DNA of 13,216 bases from Flavobacteriaceae bacterium (GCA_013214425.1 JABSPN010000010.1:1-13216); one strand, 5' to 3'; counted from the first letter of the stretch, positions 1 through 5,946 are shown. Translations and numbers: made by a program. Notes: generated by a model not told the origin, from the letters alone.

Positions 1-1106
1 GTTCCAGCTGTCCACTGCCAGTTTCCTACATTTTGGGCTAAATCAAAATCCAAAAGTTTCAAGGCAAAGTAAGCTTCACCCCATCTCCAGTCAATTAGCA
101 GATGTTTGCAAAGAAAACTTGCACAAATCATACGTACCCTGTTATGCATGTAGCCAGTTTGATTTAGTTCTCGCATACCCGCATCAACTATTGGATAACC
201 TGTTTTACCATTGCACCATTTTTTGAACTCTTCTTCATTATTTCTCCAGAGAATTGCGTCATATTTTCTCTTAAAATTATGTTTTTCAGAATCTGGGAAA
301 TGATAGAGAATTTGCATAAAAAATTCTCTCCATATGAGTTCCTTTAGAAAAGTTTTTGAACTTGTTTTTAAGGCTTCTATCACACACTCTCTAACGCTAA
401 TAAAGCCGAACCTTAATAGCGGACTTAAGTTTGATGTCCCTTTAATGGAAGGAATATTTCGTGTTTCTTGATAATTGGCAATAAGACCTTCTGAAAGATT
501 TACAGGACGTAAGCCGATAGTACTTTCAATAAAACCAAGATCTTTTAATTGGGGAAATTGGAAAGAGAATTTAAATAGATTAGTTAATAAATTCTCAGAT
601 GGATATTGGCTAATTTCTTTGTCTTTTAATTTGGCGATCCATTTTTTGGAATAAGGAGTATAGACTGTGTATGGAGTTCCATCATTTTTTAGAATATCGT
701 TTTTAGCAAAAATGACCTGATCTTTGAATTGAATAAAATCGACTTGATATGCAGATACAGATTTTGTTACTTTTTGATCTCTGTCAATAGCTTTTGGTTC
801 ATAATCTTCATTTGAAAAAATAGTCTCAATAGTATATTCTTTGCAAAGGTTTTCAAAAATTGTAACAGGATTTCCTTTTTTGATTAATAAAGAAGTATTG
901 TAGTTTTTAAGCTCCTCGTTTAGCTCTTTGAGTTTATTATAAATAAGCGTTATTCTGGCATCATCTTCTGGAAGTTGTTCAATAATATTGGTGTCAAAAA
1001 TAAAAATAGGAACAATGGGTATCCCTGAGGACAAGGCATGGTTTAAGCCACAATTATCATGGAGCCTTAAATCTCTTCTAAACCAAAAAAAGTTAACCTT
1101 ATTCAT
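1..1106 (-). CDS. phr: Class I deoxyribodipyrimidine photolyase (cryptochrome/photolyase family), C-terminus beyond window
   Basis: Light-driven repair of UV-induced cyclobutane pyrimidine dimers in cytoplasmic DNA, using FAD. The frame opens at ATG 1106-1104 and stays open for 368 codons to the window edge; the family is usually about 430-470 aa, so roughly 60-100 residues are missing. Residues 1-130 form the antenna Rossmann domain, starting with the typical FFWFRRDLRLHDN. Residues ~200-368 are the FAD-binding helical domain, with LIWREFFMQIL (257-267), GYPIVDAGMRELNQTGYMHN (303-322) and DFDLAQNVGNWQW (353-365). The D-x-A-x-N-x-GNWQW signature contacts FAD and belongs to class I photolyases. 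The ATG overlaps the end of the upstream SRPBCC gene by 8 bp, which suggests translational coupling. A cryptochrome-type photoreceptor cannot be fully excluded, but CPD repair is the likelier role. Confidence 0.93.
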   Translation of the reverse strand, partial: MNKVNFFWFRRDLRLHDNCGLNHALSSGIPIVPIFIFDTNIIEQLPEDDARITLIYNKLKELNEELKNYNTSLLIKKGNPVTIFENLCKEYTIETIFSNEDYEPKAIDRDQKVTKSVSAYQVDFIQFKDQVIFAKNDILKNDGTPYTVYTPYSKKWIAKLKDKEISQYPSENLLTNLFKFSFQFPQLKDLGFIESTIGLRPVNLSEGLIANYQETRNIPSIKGTSNLSPLLRFGFISVRECVIEALKTSSKTFLKELIWREFFMQILYHFPDSEKHNFKRKYDAILWRNNEEEFKKWCNGKTGYPIVDAGMRELNQTGYMHNRVRMICASFLCKHLLIDWRWGEAYFALKLLDFDLAQNVGNWQWTAG

Positions 1107-1563
1107 AGTTCCCAAAGAAAGATATTAATTGTTGTTCTCGATATTGGAAAATTTCATTGAGTTTAGGTTTAACTAGGCTGTTATGGAAAAGATTGCCTAC
1201 AAAACCGAAAGGCAGTTTATAGTCTACAATATCTTCCATTTCAATACCATTATCGATTTCTTTAAAAAAGTGCTTGTGATGCCATAATTCATAAGGTCCA
1301 AATCGTTGCTCATCAACAAAGAATTCTTTGTCTTTTACATGAGTGATCTCTGTAACCCAATTGGTATTTATTCCTAAAACAGGCGATACTTTATAATGAA
1401 TGATTTGCCCCGAAAAAATAGCTTTTTCGGCTCCTGAGATGATATCAAATTTCATATAATCAGGAGTGATTTTTTTTAAGTTGTAAGGGGATGAGAAAAA
1501 ATCCCAAGCCTCATCTAACGATATAGGAAGCCGTTGTATTTGTTTGAGTTGATATAATTTCAT
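1099..1563 (-). CDS. SRPBCC family protein (START-like fold), partner of photolyase
   Basis: A 154-residue soluble protein with the SRPBCC/polyketide-cyclase-like pattern: a first strand and helix with PISLDEAWDFFSSPYNLKKITP (about 15-36), later strands with ...VTEITHVKDKEFFVDEQRFGPYELW and a closing C-terminal helix. The family builds a hydrophobic ligand pocket; no substrate can be read from the sequence. The ATG at 1563 was chosen; an in-frame TTG two codons upstream is less likely. The stop lies 8 bp inside the start of the photolyase gene, so the two are almost certainly co-transcribed. From memory, SRPBCC proteins loosely named cell-division inhibitor-like are often found beside photolyase genes, but their role in repair is not established. 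Function beyond the fold is unknown. Confidence 0.88.
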   Translation of the reverse strand: MKLYQLKQIQRLPISLDEAWDFFSSPYNLKKITPDYMKFDIISGAEKAIFSGQIIHYKVSPVLGINTNWVTEITHVKDKEFFVDEQRFGPYELWHHKHFFKEIDNGIEMEDIVDYKLPFGFVGNLFHNSLVKPKLNEIFQYREQQLISFFGNYE

Positions 1564-1583
1564 AACCAAGTAAAAATAGATTA

Positions 1584-1591
1584 CAAAACTA
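1584..1591 (-). promoter_or_regulatory. Possible -7 box (TAGTTTTG) for the SRPBCC-photolyase pair
   Basis: The minus strand reads TAGTTTTG, a full match to the Bacteroidota -7 pattern TAnnTTTG, 20 bases before the ATG at 1563. No clear -33 TTG sits at the expected 19-21 bp, so this is tentative. If it is not used, the pair would be read from the aquaporin promoter across a 66-bp gap. Confidence 0.35.
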
Positions 1592-1629
1592 CAAAATGTT
1601 TATGTTTTTTAAGAAAAAATTAAACAAAA

Positions 1630-2289
1630 TTAACAATCACTATCACAGCAATTATCATCTTTAACTAGTTTACAACTCATTACAGCTAGAATGGCTCCTA
1701 CAATTGGAGCAACGATATAAACCCAAAGGTGTTCTAGATGTCCAGAAACAAGTGCAGGGCCAATAGATCTTGCAGGATTCATAGAGGCACCAGTAATCGG
1801 GCCGGCAAACTGAGCTTCAAACCAGACAACAGCTCCAATTGCTATTCCAGCCATAACTCCAATTTCTTTAGCTCCTGTAGAAACATTAATGATGACCATC
1901 ATTAAAAAGAAGGTGAGTAATATTTCAAAAATAAACACACGCCATACTTCAATTTTGGGCAGTGTTGTACCTAAATATTCATTTTCAGGAAAAAGAACAT
2001 AAATCATAGCAGCTCCAAGAATAGCTCCTAAACATTGGGCTAAAATATATTTTGGAACTTCTTTAAGCGGAAATTTTTTGGCATAGCAAAAACCAATAGT
2101 CACAGCTGGATTAAAATGTGCACCTGATATTTCTCCAAAAGCATAAATAAGTGCCATAACAACTAAACCAAAGGTTAAGGCAATACCTGAATGGGTTACA
2201 GCTCCAGAAAATTCATGAGTAACAATGGCTCCACATCCGCAGAAAACAAGTGTGAAAGTCCCAATAAGTTCAGCAATATACTTTTTCAT
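1630..2289 (-). CDS. MIP-family aquaporin, NIP-like pore, Cys-rich C-terminal tail
   Basis: Inner-membrane channel for water or small uncharged solutes. The 219 residues contain six membrane segments and two half-helices with intact NPA boxes: HFNPAV (N60-P61-A62) and SMNPARS (N171-P172-A173, pore arginine R174). By alignment with E. coli AqpZ the aromatic/arginine filter would be F40, A159, A168, R174. The histidine of water-specific channels is replaced by alanine, which gives a wider pore. The stretch FAGPITGASMNPARSIGPAL is close to plant NIP and bacterial AqpN/AqpS channels, which pass glycerol, metalloids or other small solutes. The tail DDNCCDSDC is unusually rich in cysteine. ATG 2289 was chosen over an upstream TTG because MKKYIAELIGTF is the normal family start. 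The exact substrate is unknown. Confidence 0.92.
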   Translation of the reverse strand: MKKYIAELIGTFTLVFCGCGAIVTHEFSGAVTHSGIALTFGLVVMALIYAFGEISGAHFNPAVTIGFCYAKKFPLKEVPKYILAQCLGAILGAAMIYVLFPENEYLGTTLPKIEVWRVFIFEILLTFFLMMVIINVSTGAKEIGVMAGIAIGAVVWFEAQFAGPITGASMNPARSIGPALVSGHLEHLWVYIVAPIVGAILAVMSCKLVKDDNCCDSDC

Positions 2290-2305
2290 GATCTTAAAAT
2301 CTGGC

Positions 2306-2313
2306 CAAAGATA
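2306..2313 (-). promoter_or_regulatory. -7 promoter box (TATCTTTG) for the aquaporin gene
   Basis: TATCTTTG on the minus strand matches TAnnTTTG exactly and lies 17 bases upstream of the aquaporin ATG. The nearest upstream TTG, in the palindrome at 2333-2344, is 27 bp away, longer than usual. The leader would be only about ten bases. Confidence 0.5.
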
Positions 2314-2362
2314 CAATCATTTATTTTAAGTTTTTGTTAACAAATGTTCAAGAGTGATTCCG

Positions 2363-2370
2363 TAATTTCG
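2363..2370 (+). promoter_or_regulatory. Probable -7 promoter box (TAATTTCG) for the DUF2911 gene
   Basis: TAATTTCG differs from TAnnTTTG by one base and is followed by GTACC, a common context in flavobacterial promoters. It lies 33 bases before the ATG at 2404. The only upstream TTG (2334-2336) is 26 bp away, so the -33 assignment is weak. Confidence 0.45.
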
Positions 2371-2403
2371 TACCACTTAGCAATAAACTAAAAACTTTTA
2401 ACG

Positions 2404-3246
2404 ATGAAAAAAATTATGTTATGCTTATTGGTAATGGCTTTTGCTTTACCATCACATGCACAAATTCAAACCCCTCAACCAAGTCCATTTTCAAAAGTAG
2501 AACAAAAAGTAGGACTTACAGATGTTACTTTAGAATATTCTAGGCCAAGTGCCAAAGGAAGAAAAATATATGGAGATCTGGTACCATTTGATAAGTTATG
2601 GAGAACAGGTGCGAATAAAAATACAACGATCACTTTTTCTGATCCTGTAAAAGTAGGAGAAACTAATGTGCCTGCAGGTTCTTATGCAATTTTTACTAAG
2701 CCTGGTGCAAAATCTTGGGAAGTATATTTTTATTCAGATACGAACAATTGGGGAACTCCTCAAAATTGGGATGAAGCTAAGGTTGCTGCAACAATAACTT
2801 TACAAGTAGAGAAACTTCCTTTTAAGGTAGAAACTTTTTCTATGTTATTTGGTGACTTAAAAAATGATTCAGCAAAACTTGAAATTATTTGGGAAAGTAC
2901 ATTAGTAGAAATTCCTTTTAGTGTGCCAACTTCTCAAAAAGCTATTCAGAGTATTGAGGCAGTTATGGGTGGACCATCTGCTGGTGATTATTACAGCGCA
3001 GCAAGTTATTATTTAGATGAAAATAAAGACTTAGATAAAGCATTAGTATGGATTAATAAGGCAATTGAAATGAGAGAATCTCCAGCATTCTGGTACTACA
3101 GAAAAAAGTCGCTTATCCAAGCTGCTAAAGGAGATAAGAAAGGAGCTGTAACTTCAGCTAAGAAATCATTAGGATTAGCTGAAAAAGCTGGAAATACTGA
3201 TTATGTCAAAATGAATAAAGAATCGATTGCTAAGTGGAGCAAGTAA
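2404..3246 (+). CDS. Secreted DUF2911 protein with C-terminal helical (TPR-like) region
   Basis: A 280-residue exported protein. Residues 1-19 are a signal peptide (hydrophobic LCLLVMAFALP, then SHA before Q20), so it is placed in the periplasm or outside. Residues about 22-165 match the DUF2911 pattern of Bacteroidota: VTLEYSRPSAKGRKIYGDLV, LWRTGANKNTTITFSDPV and PAGSYAIFTKPG. The remaining ~100 residues are helical and TPR-like, with YYLDENKDLDKALVWINKAI and then EKAGNTDYVKMNKESIAKW. The biochemical role of DUF2911 is unknown. The gene stands alone, diverging from the aquaporin and ending in a strong terminator that faces the truncated receptor gene. ATG 2404 opens directly into the signal peptide and is unambiguous. 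Confidence 0.92.
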   Translation: MKKIMLCLLVMAFALPSHAQIQTPQPSPFSKVEQKVGLTDVTLEYSRPSAKGRKIYGDLVPFDKLWRTGANKNTTITFSDPVKVGETNVPAGSYAIFTKPGAKSWEVYFYSDTNNWGTPQNWDEAKVAATITLQVEKLPFKVETFSMLFGDLKNDSAKLEIIWESTLVEIPFSVPTSQKAIQSIEAVMGGPSAGDYYSAASYYLDENKDLDKALVWINKAIEMRESPAFWYYRKKSLIQAAKGDKKGAVTSAKKSLGLAEKAGNTDYVKMNKESIAKWSK

Positions 3247-3270
3247 TCTTTGTTTAAAATACAATAGTGA

Positions 3271-3300
3271 AAACCTTCTCAAACGAGAAGGTTTTTTTAT
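3271..3300 (+). terminator. Rho-independent terminator of the DUF2911 gene
   Basis: A perfect 10-bp stem (AAACCTTCTC, 3271-3280, with GAGAAGGTTT, 3285-3294) encloses an AAAC loop and runs into a T tract through 3298. It may also stop the opposing receptor transcript, whose stop codon lies in the T tract. Confidence 0.88.
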
Positions 3301-3511
3301 AGGTTAAATCTTAGGAATATATTTGGAGTAAAACCTAAAGAATTGATGTTGAATTGTTTGATAATACCTTCTTGATTTACAAAATATCGGTTGATGATAT
3401 TTTGCGTGTTGAACACATTCCAAATTGAGATACCTGCTACACTATCAAGACTGTTAAATTGGAATCCTTTGGTAATGGATAAATCAACACGGTAATATTG
3501 ATCCAAATTAC
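3297..3511 (-). pseudogene. TonB-dependent receptor, C-terminal remnant cut by the IS
   Basis: The last ~71 codons of an outer-membrane beta-barrel receptor. Visible features are the late-barrel motif NLDQYYRVDLSITKGF, then ISIWNVFNTQNIINRY and the terminal strand SLGFTPNIFLRFNL, all typical of TonB-dependent receptor C-termini in Bacteroidota. There is no start codon, signal peptide, plug or most of the barrel. Upstream of codon NLD the reading frame enters the terminal repeat of the IS3 element and stops at 3552-3554. The missing 5' part is not on the other side of the IS, where a recombinase gene begins instead. It was therefore lost by deletion or rearrangement, not by simple insertion. 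The remnant cannot make a working receptor. Confidence 0.82.
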
Positions 3512-3537
3512 TGTAAGTCTTTAAACCAAAGTGGATT
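3512..3537 (+). repeat. Left terminal inverted repeat of the IS (transposase 3' end)
   Basis: Begins TGTAAGTCTTTAAACC and continues with AAAGTGGATT. It matches the other end at 19 of 26 positions, with the blocks TGTAA and AAAGTGGA equally spaced. Confidence 0.75.
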
Positions 3538-3559
3538 TTATTAGGGTAAAGTTAAGAGA

Positions 3560-4534
3560 TTAATTTAATATTGATTTTAAGTGATTTTTTCTTCTTTGCT
3601 TCATTGTTTCTGCCTTGATTTTTTCTCTTCGTTTTAATATTTGTTCATCCCTTCCATAGAAGACATCTGAAGGAGTGACATTATTAATCGATTCATGATA
3701 TCTATGATGATTATAATATTCAACAAATTCAGTTAATCGATCTTTAAGATCTTGTGGTGAGTAAAAATTTTCAAGCTTCACCACATTTTTCATGGACCTG
3801 TGATAACGTTCTATTTTTCCTTGTGTTTGAGGATGATTTGGTTTACCACGAACATGCTTTATTTGTTTGTAATCTAGATACTGACCAAGTTCTCTGCTAA
3901 CATAACACGAACCATTATCTGACAGTAATCTTGGTCTATTGTTGGTTGTTAAGCCTGTTTTCTCTAGCGCAGCATCTATTGATCGTTTTACATCCACTGT
4001 TTTCATCGTTGAGCAAAGCTCCCAGTGGATAATGTAACGGCTATAATCGTCCAAAATGGTTGATAGATAATACCAGCCCCATCCTATGATTTTAAAATAG
4101 GTGAAGTCCGTCTGCCACATCTGGTTAACTCTGGTTGTTTTGTCTTTAAACTCACTACTTGCCTGCATTACAATATAGGCAGGTGATGTAATCAGACCCT
4201 GCTGTTTCAATATTCGATATACTGAACTCTCAGATATGTAATATTGTTTTACATCAACCATATGGTGTGCAAGTTCTCTGGGTGATTTGTCTGGTAATTC
4301 TAAAGCTAGATCGATCACTTGATTTCTTATCTGATCTGGGATTTTATTCCAATAACTGTTTCGAGTTCTTGATTTAGAAGCCAGGCCATCATATCCATGT
4401 TCACGATACTGACCATACCATTTGTAAAATGTGCTTTTGTTGATTCCTAGCTCCCGTAGCGTTCTATTAGGCCCTATCTCAGAACCTTCTACTATTTGAA
4501 TGATCTCGTACTTTTCTTCTTGAGTAAATCGCAT
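3560..4534 (-). CDS. IS3-family transposase OrfB (DDE integrase core)
   Basis: The catalytic half of the transposase, 324 aa. Residues ~1-60 carry a helix-turn-helix (RTLRELGINKSTFYKWYGQY), and residues ~70-115 an HTH_21-like segment. Residues 135-290 are the rve retroviral-integrase fold. The acidic triad is D143 (WQTDFTYF), D206 (LLSDNGSCY) and E242 (GKIERYHRSMK), with 35 residues between the second D and E as in DDE enzymes. The C-terminus is basic (MKQRRKNHLKSIL). ATG 4534 opens the frame, but it also continues upstream through orfA's end. The active product is thus probably an OrfAB fusion made by -1 frameshifting. No internal stop or missing catalytic residue is seen. Confidence 0.95.
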   Translation of the reverse strand: MRFTQEEKYEIIQIVEGSEIGPNRTLRELGINKSTFYKWYGQYREHGYDGLASKSRTRNSYWNKIPDQIRNQVIDLALELPDKSPRELAHHMVDVKQYYISESSVYRILKQQGLITSPAYIVMQASSEFKDKTTRVNQMWQTDFTYFKIIGWGWYYLSTILDDYSRYIIHWELCSTMKTVDVKRSIDAALEKTGLTTNNRPRLLSDNGSCYVSRELGQYLDYKQIKHVRGKPNHPQTQGKIERYHRSMKNVVKLENFYSPQDLKDRLTEFVEYYNHHRYHESINNVTPSDVFYGRDEQILKRREKIKAETMKQRRKNHLKSILN

Positions 4535-4548
4535 ATACTTCTTGAATT

Positions 4549-4899
4549 TTATTCGAGACCACTCAAGCTTTTTTTCAACACACGATTTCTAAGGGTCAGC
4601 TCTGCTACAACTTCTTTTAAATCCCTGTTTTCTTCCCGAAGTTGCTTTACCTGATCAGAATTTGCCTCACGCATAGTATCCCCAAGTAAACGCTTTTTAC
4701 CAGCTTCAAGAAAATCTTTATTCCATTTATAAAATAATGAGGGAGCTATGCCTTCTCTACGACAGATAGCGGCCACACTTTCTTCGCCTTTTAAGCCTTC
4801 TACTACGATTCTAATCTTTTCCTCTGAAGAAAACTTTCTTCTGGTTTGTCTTTTGATGTCTTTGATTACAGCAGTTGCTGTACGTCTCTGTTTTGCCAT
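4549..4899 (-). CDS. IS3-family transposase OrfA (helix-turn-helix, leucine zipper)
   Basis: A 116-residue DNA-binding subunit that recognises the IS ends. It starts at ATG 4899 after a basic head (MAKQRRTATAVIKDIKRQTR). The HTH of the transposase_8 type lies at ~20-70, with KFSSEEKIRIVVEGLKG, then VAAICRREGIAPSLFYKWNK. The C-terminal ~30 residues form a coiled coil (QVKQLREENRDLKEVVAEL) used for dimerisation in IS3 elements. The stop TAA (4549-4551) comes 14 bases before the orfB ATG. A run of seven A on the coding strand (T7 at 4569-4575) just before the stop allows slippage into the orfB frame, which is open throughout. Confidence 0.93.
   Translation of the reverse strand: MAKQRRTATAVIKDIKRQTRRKFSSEEKIRIVVEGLKGEESVAAICRREGIAPSLFYKWNKDFLEAGKKRLLGDTMREANSDQVKQLREENRDLKEVVAELTLRNRVLKKSLSGLE
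4569..4575 (-). promoter_or_regulatory. Slippery A7 site for -1 frameshifting between orfA and orfB
   Basis: The coding strand reads TTG AAA AAA AGC. A -1 slip gives AAG CTT GAG and joins OrfA ...RVLKK to an open stretch KLEWSRIKFKKYMRFTQEE that leads into OrfB. Either ribosomal slippage or RNA-polymerase slippage on the A run would do this. Confidence 0.7.
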
Positions 4900-4926
4900 T
4901 TTGTGAACTTTTAAGGGTTTTACAAA

Positions 4927-4950
4927 ATCTTCAAAGCATGCTTTGAAGAT
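4927..4950. repeat. Perfect 24-bp palindrome upstream of orfA inside the IS
   Basis: Each half is ATCTTCAAAGCA read on its own strand, giving a 12-bp perfect inverted repeat with no spacer. It lies between the right IS end and the transposase ATG, 27 bases upstream of the ATG. It could be an operator, or a hairpin in read-through RNA. Confidence 0.8.
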
Positions 4951-4984
4951 ACAATAAACTCTCCTAACTTAGTATTCCTAAATC

Positions 4985-5010
4985 AGTCCACTTTTAGTTG
5001 AAAATTTACA
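4985..5010 (-). repeat. Right terminal inverted repeat of the IS (transposase 5' end)
   Basis: On the minus strand it begins TGTAAATTTTCAACTA and continues with AAAGTGGACT. Its first TAA also supplies the stop codon for the adjoining truncated recombinase. Confidence 0.75.
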
Positions 5011-5710
5011 GTGTTTCCGGACAAAAATTAGTATTCCTGTATTCGTAGATATTGCTAATTTCACTAGAAGAAAGAAAAGTTCTATTTCCTTTAAATGATT
5101 TAACACTTATATCGGAATAGTGTAGTGGTGTATTGATCCCATTTTTATTGGCTAAATGAAGATATTTTTTAAAGTTCTTTAATGTAGTTGATATAGTGGG
5201 TTGCTTATTCTTCAAGGTGTTTTTAAAATAACCAATCATTTCGTTTAGTAAATCTTCATTGATCTCATAAAAGAAAATATTAGATCTAAACTGTTTTATC
5301 TTAGTAAGTGTTGCTTTTTGTTGTCTATAAGTACTTTTCTTTAGAATGTCTTTCTGCTTCTCCAGATGGTATTCATAAAACTTTAAGTAGTCAACTTTTG
5401 CAGTAGGGTTTAATAGATCTTCTAAAAGCTTATCCATCGTAAGGTAATTTCCATTAAGACGATAAGTCACTGCTACTTTATTTATGTCAGCTAAAGTTTT
5501 AGATATGATTAAATTGTAATCTTTGGCTATTTGAGTCTTCCCTCTAATTCGTTGTTTCTTTTTGTCAAAATTTTTGGGAGCTACGGAAATGTTCAATGGT
5601 AGTCTTTTCATTTTTCCATCGAGGAAAATTTGAACATATAATGCACAAGTTCCATCTGTTCTAATGTAATCATCTTTAATGATAATTTTGTGTGTTAACT
5701 TCCCACTCAT
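5006..5710 (-). pseudogene. Tyrosine recombinase/phage integrase, N-terminal fragment truncated by the IS
   Basis: The N-terminal part of a site-specific integrase of the Bacteroidota mobile-element type. Residues 1-~85 are the Arm-DNA-binding domain (KLTHKIIIKDDYIRTDGTCALY, then RLPLNISVAPKNFDKKKQR). Residues ~115-215 are the SAM-like core-binding domain (DYLKFYEYHLEKQKDILKK, then FFYEINEDLLNEM). The whole catalytic domain with its R-H-R-Y residues is missing: the frame reaches SSEISNIYEYRNTNFCPETL and ends at a TAA inside the IS repeat. It therefore cannot recombine DNA. ATG 5710 was preferred because MSGKLTHKI begins right at the Arm domain. An in-frame ATG at 5761 would add 17 aromatic-rich residues across a repeat-filled stretch and remains possible. 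Its 5' end faces the tRNA-Arg 3' end, as in elements integrated at tRNA genes. Confidence 0.83.
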
Positions 5711-5736
5711 TTTTGTTGGGAAGTTTTCTGGGAAGT
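5698..5736. repeat. Three copies of ACTTCCCA around the recombinase start
   Basis: On the plus strand TGGGAAGT occurs at 5717-5724 and 5729-5736, 12 bp apart, and its inverse ACTTCCCA at 5698-5705. Arm-type integrase sites or an autoregulatory operator are possible; neither is shown. Confidence 0.5.
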
Positions 5737-5762
5737 AAAATGTAAAAAAATCGGTTTGCATA

Positions 5763-5784
5763 CTTTTAATAAATTTATTAAAAG
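5763..5784. repeat. Perfect 22-bp AT palindrome upstream of the recombinase
   Basis: Both strands read CTTTTAATAAA from the outside in, giving 11-bp arms with no spacer. It ends one base from the alternative ATG at 5761-5759. It may be a repressor or accessory-protein site of the lost mobile element. Confidence 0.6.
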
Positions 5785-5800
5785 AGGGCAAAACCTTTGT

Positions 5801-5837
5801 AAAAACAAGGGTTTCGAGTAAATATTCGAAACCCTTG
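5801..5837 (-). terminator. Rho-independent terminator downstream of tRNA-Arg
   Basis: A perfect 12-bp stem (CAAGGGTTTCGA at 5806-5817 with TCGAAACCCTTG at 5826-5837) has an 8-base loop. On the minus strand it is followed by TTTTT (5805-5801). It sits 23 bases beyond the tRNA 3' end, so it ends the tRNA transcript and insulates the recombinase remnant. Confidence 0.88.
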
Positions 5838-5860
5838 ATGTAATGTAATTTGATGATTTG

Positions 5861-5934
5861 TGACCTCGGCAGGATTCAAACCTGCAACCTCTTGAGCCGT
5901 AATCAAGTGCACTATTCAGTTATGCTACGAGGCC
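5861..5934 (-). tRNA. tRNA-Arg (anticodon ACG), with non-standard D and T loops
   Basis: The 74-base cloverleaf folds completely. The acceptor stem is GGCCTCG/CGAGGTC with one G-U pair and discriminator A. The D stem is GCAT/GTGC. The anticodon stem CTTGA/TCAAG has loop TTACGGC and anticodon ACG, which reads CGN arginine codons. The variable loop has 5 bases and the T stem is GCAGG/CCTGC. CCA is not encoded. The T loop is TTTGAAT where TTCGAAT is usual, and the D loop (AACTGAATA) lacks the GG pair, so the usual 19-56 contact is altered. A good promoter and a terminator flank it, which argues for an expressed gene. Its 3' end faces the truncated recombinase, marking it as a likely attachment site. 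Confidence 0.85.
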
Positions 5935-5946
5935 GTAATTGGACGG

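Larger units (their letters stand above)
3512..5010 (-). mobile_element. IS3-family insertion sequence, about 1.5 kb, apparently complete
   Basis: The boundaries are inferred from 5'-TG...CA-3' ends and imperfect terminal inverted repeats of 26 bp with 19 matches (3512-3537 and 4985-5010). Inside are orfA and orfB in relative frame -1 with a slippery A7 between them, which is standard IS3 architecture. Flanking trinucleotides (TAC at 3509-3511, GTG at 5011-5013) do not match, so no target duplication is visible. The left flank is a TonB receptor remnant and the right flank a recombinase remnant. Both terminal repeats and both reading frames look intact, so the element could still be active. 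Confidence 0.85.

Noticed and set aside
3512..3551. Receptor frame reading on into the IS end as ...NKIHFGLKTYS, which looks barrel-like
   Set aside because: These bases belong to the IS inverted repeat (19 of 26 matches to the other end), so the receptor-like look is taken as chance. This sets the receptor remnant's edge at 3511.
3532..4990. Alternative IS ends at the inner TGGA...TCCA, giving a 1459-bp element
   Set aside because: The similarity of the two ends continues outward with equal spacing to TGTAA/TTACA, so the outer TG...CA pair was taken. Neither choice gives a target duplication.
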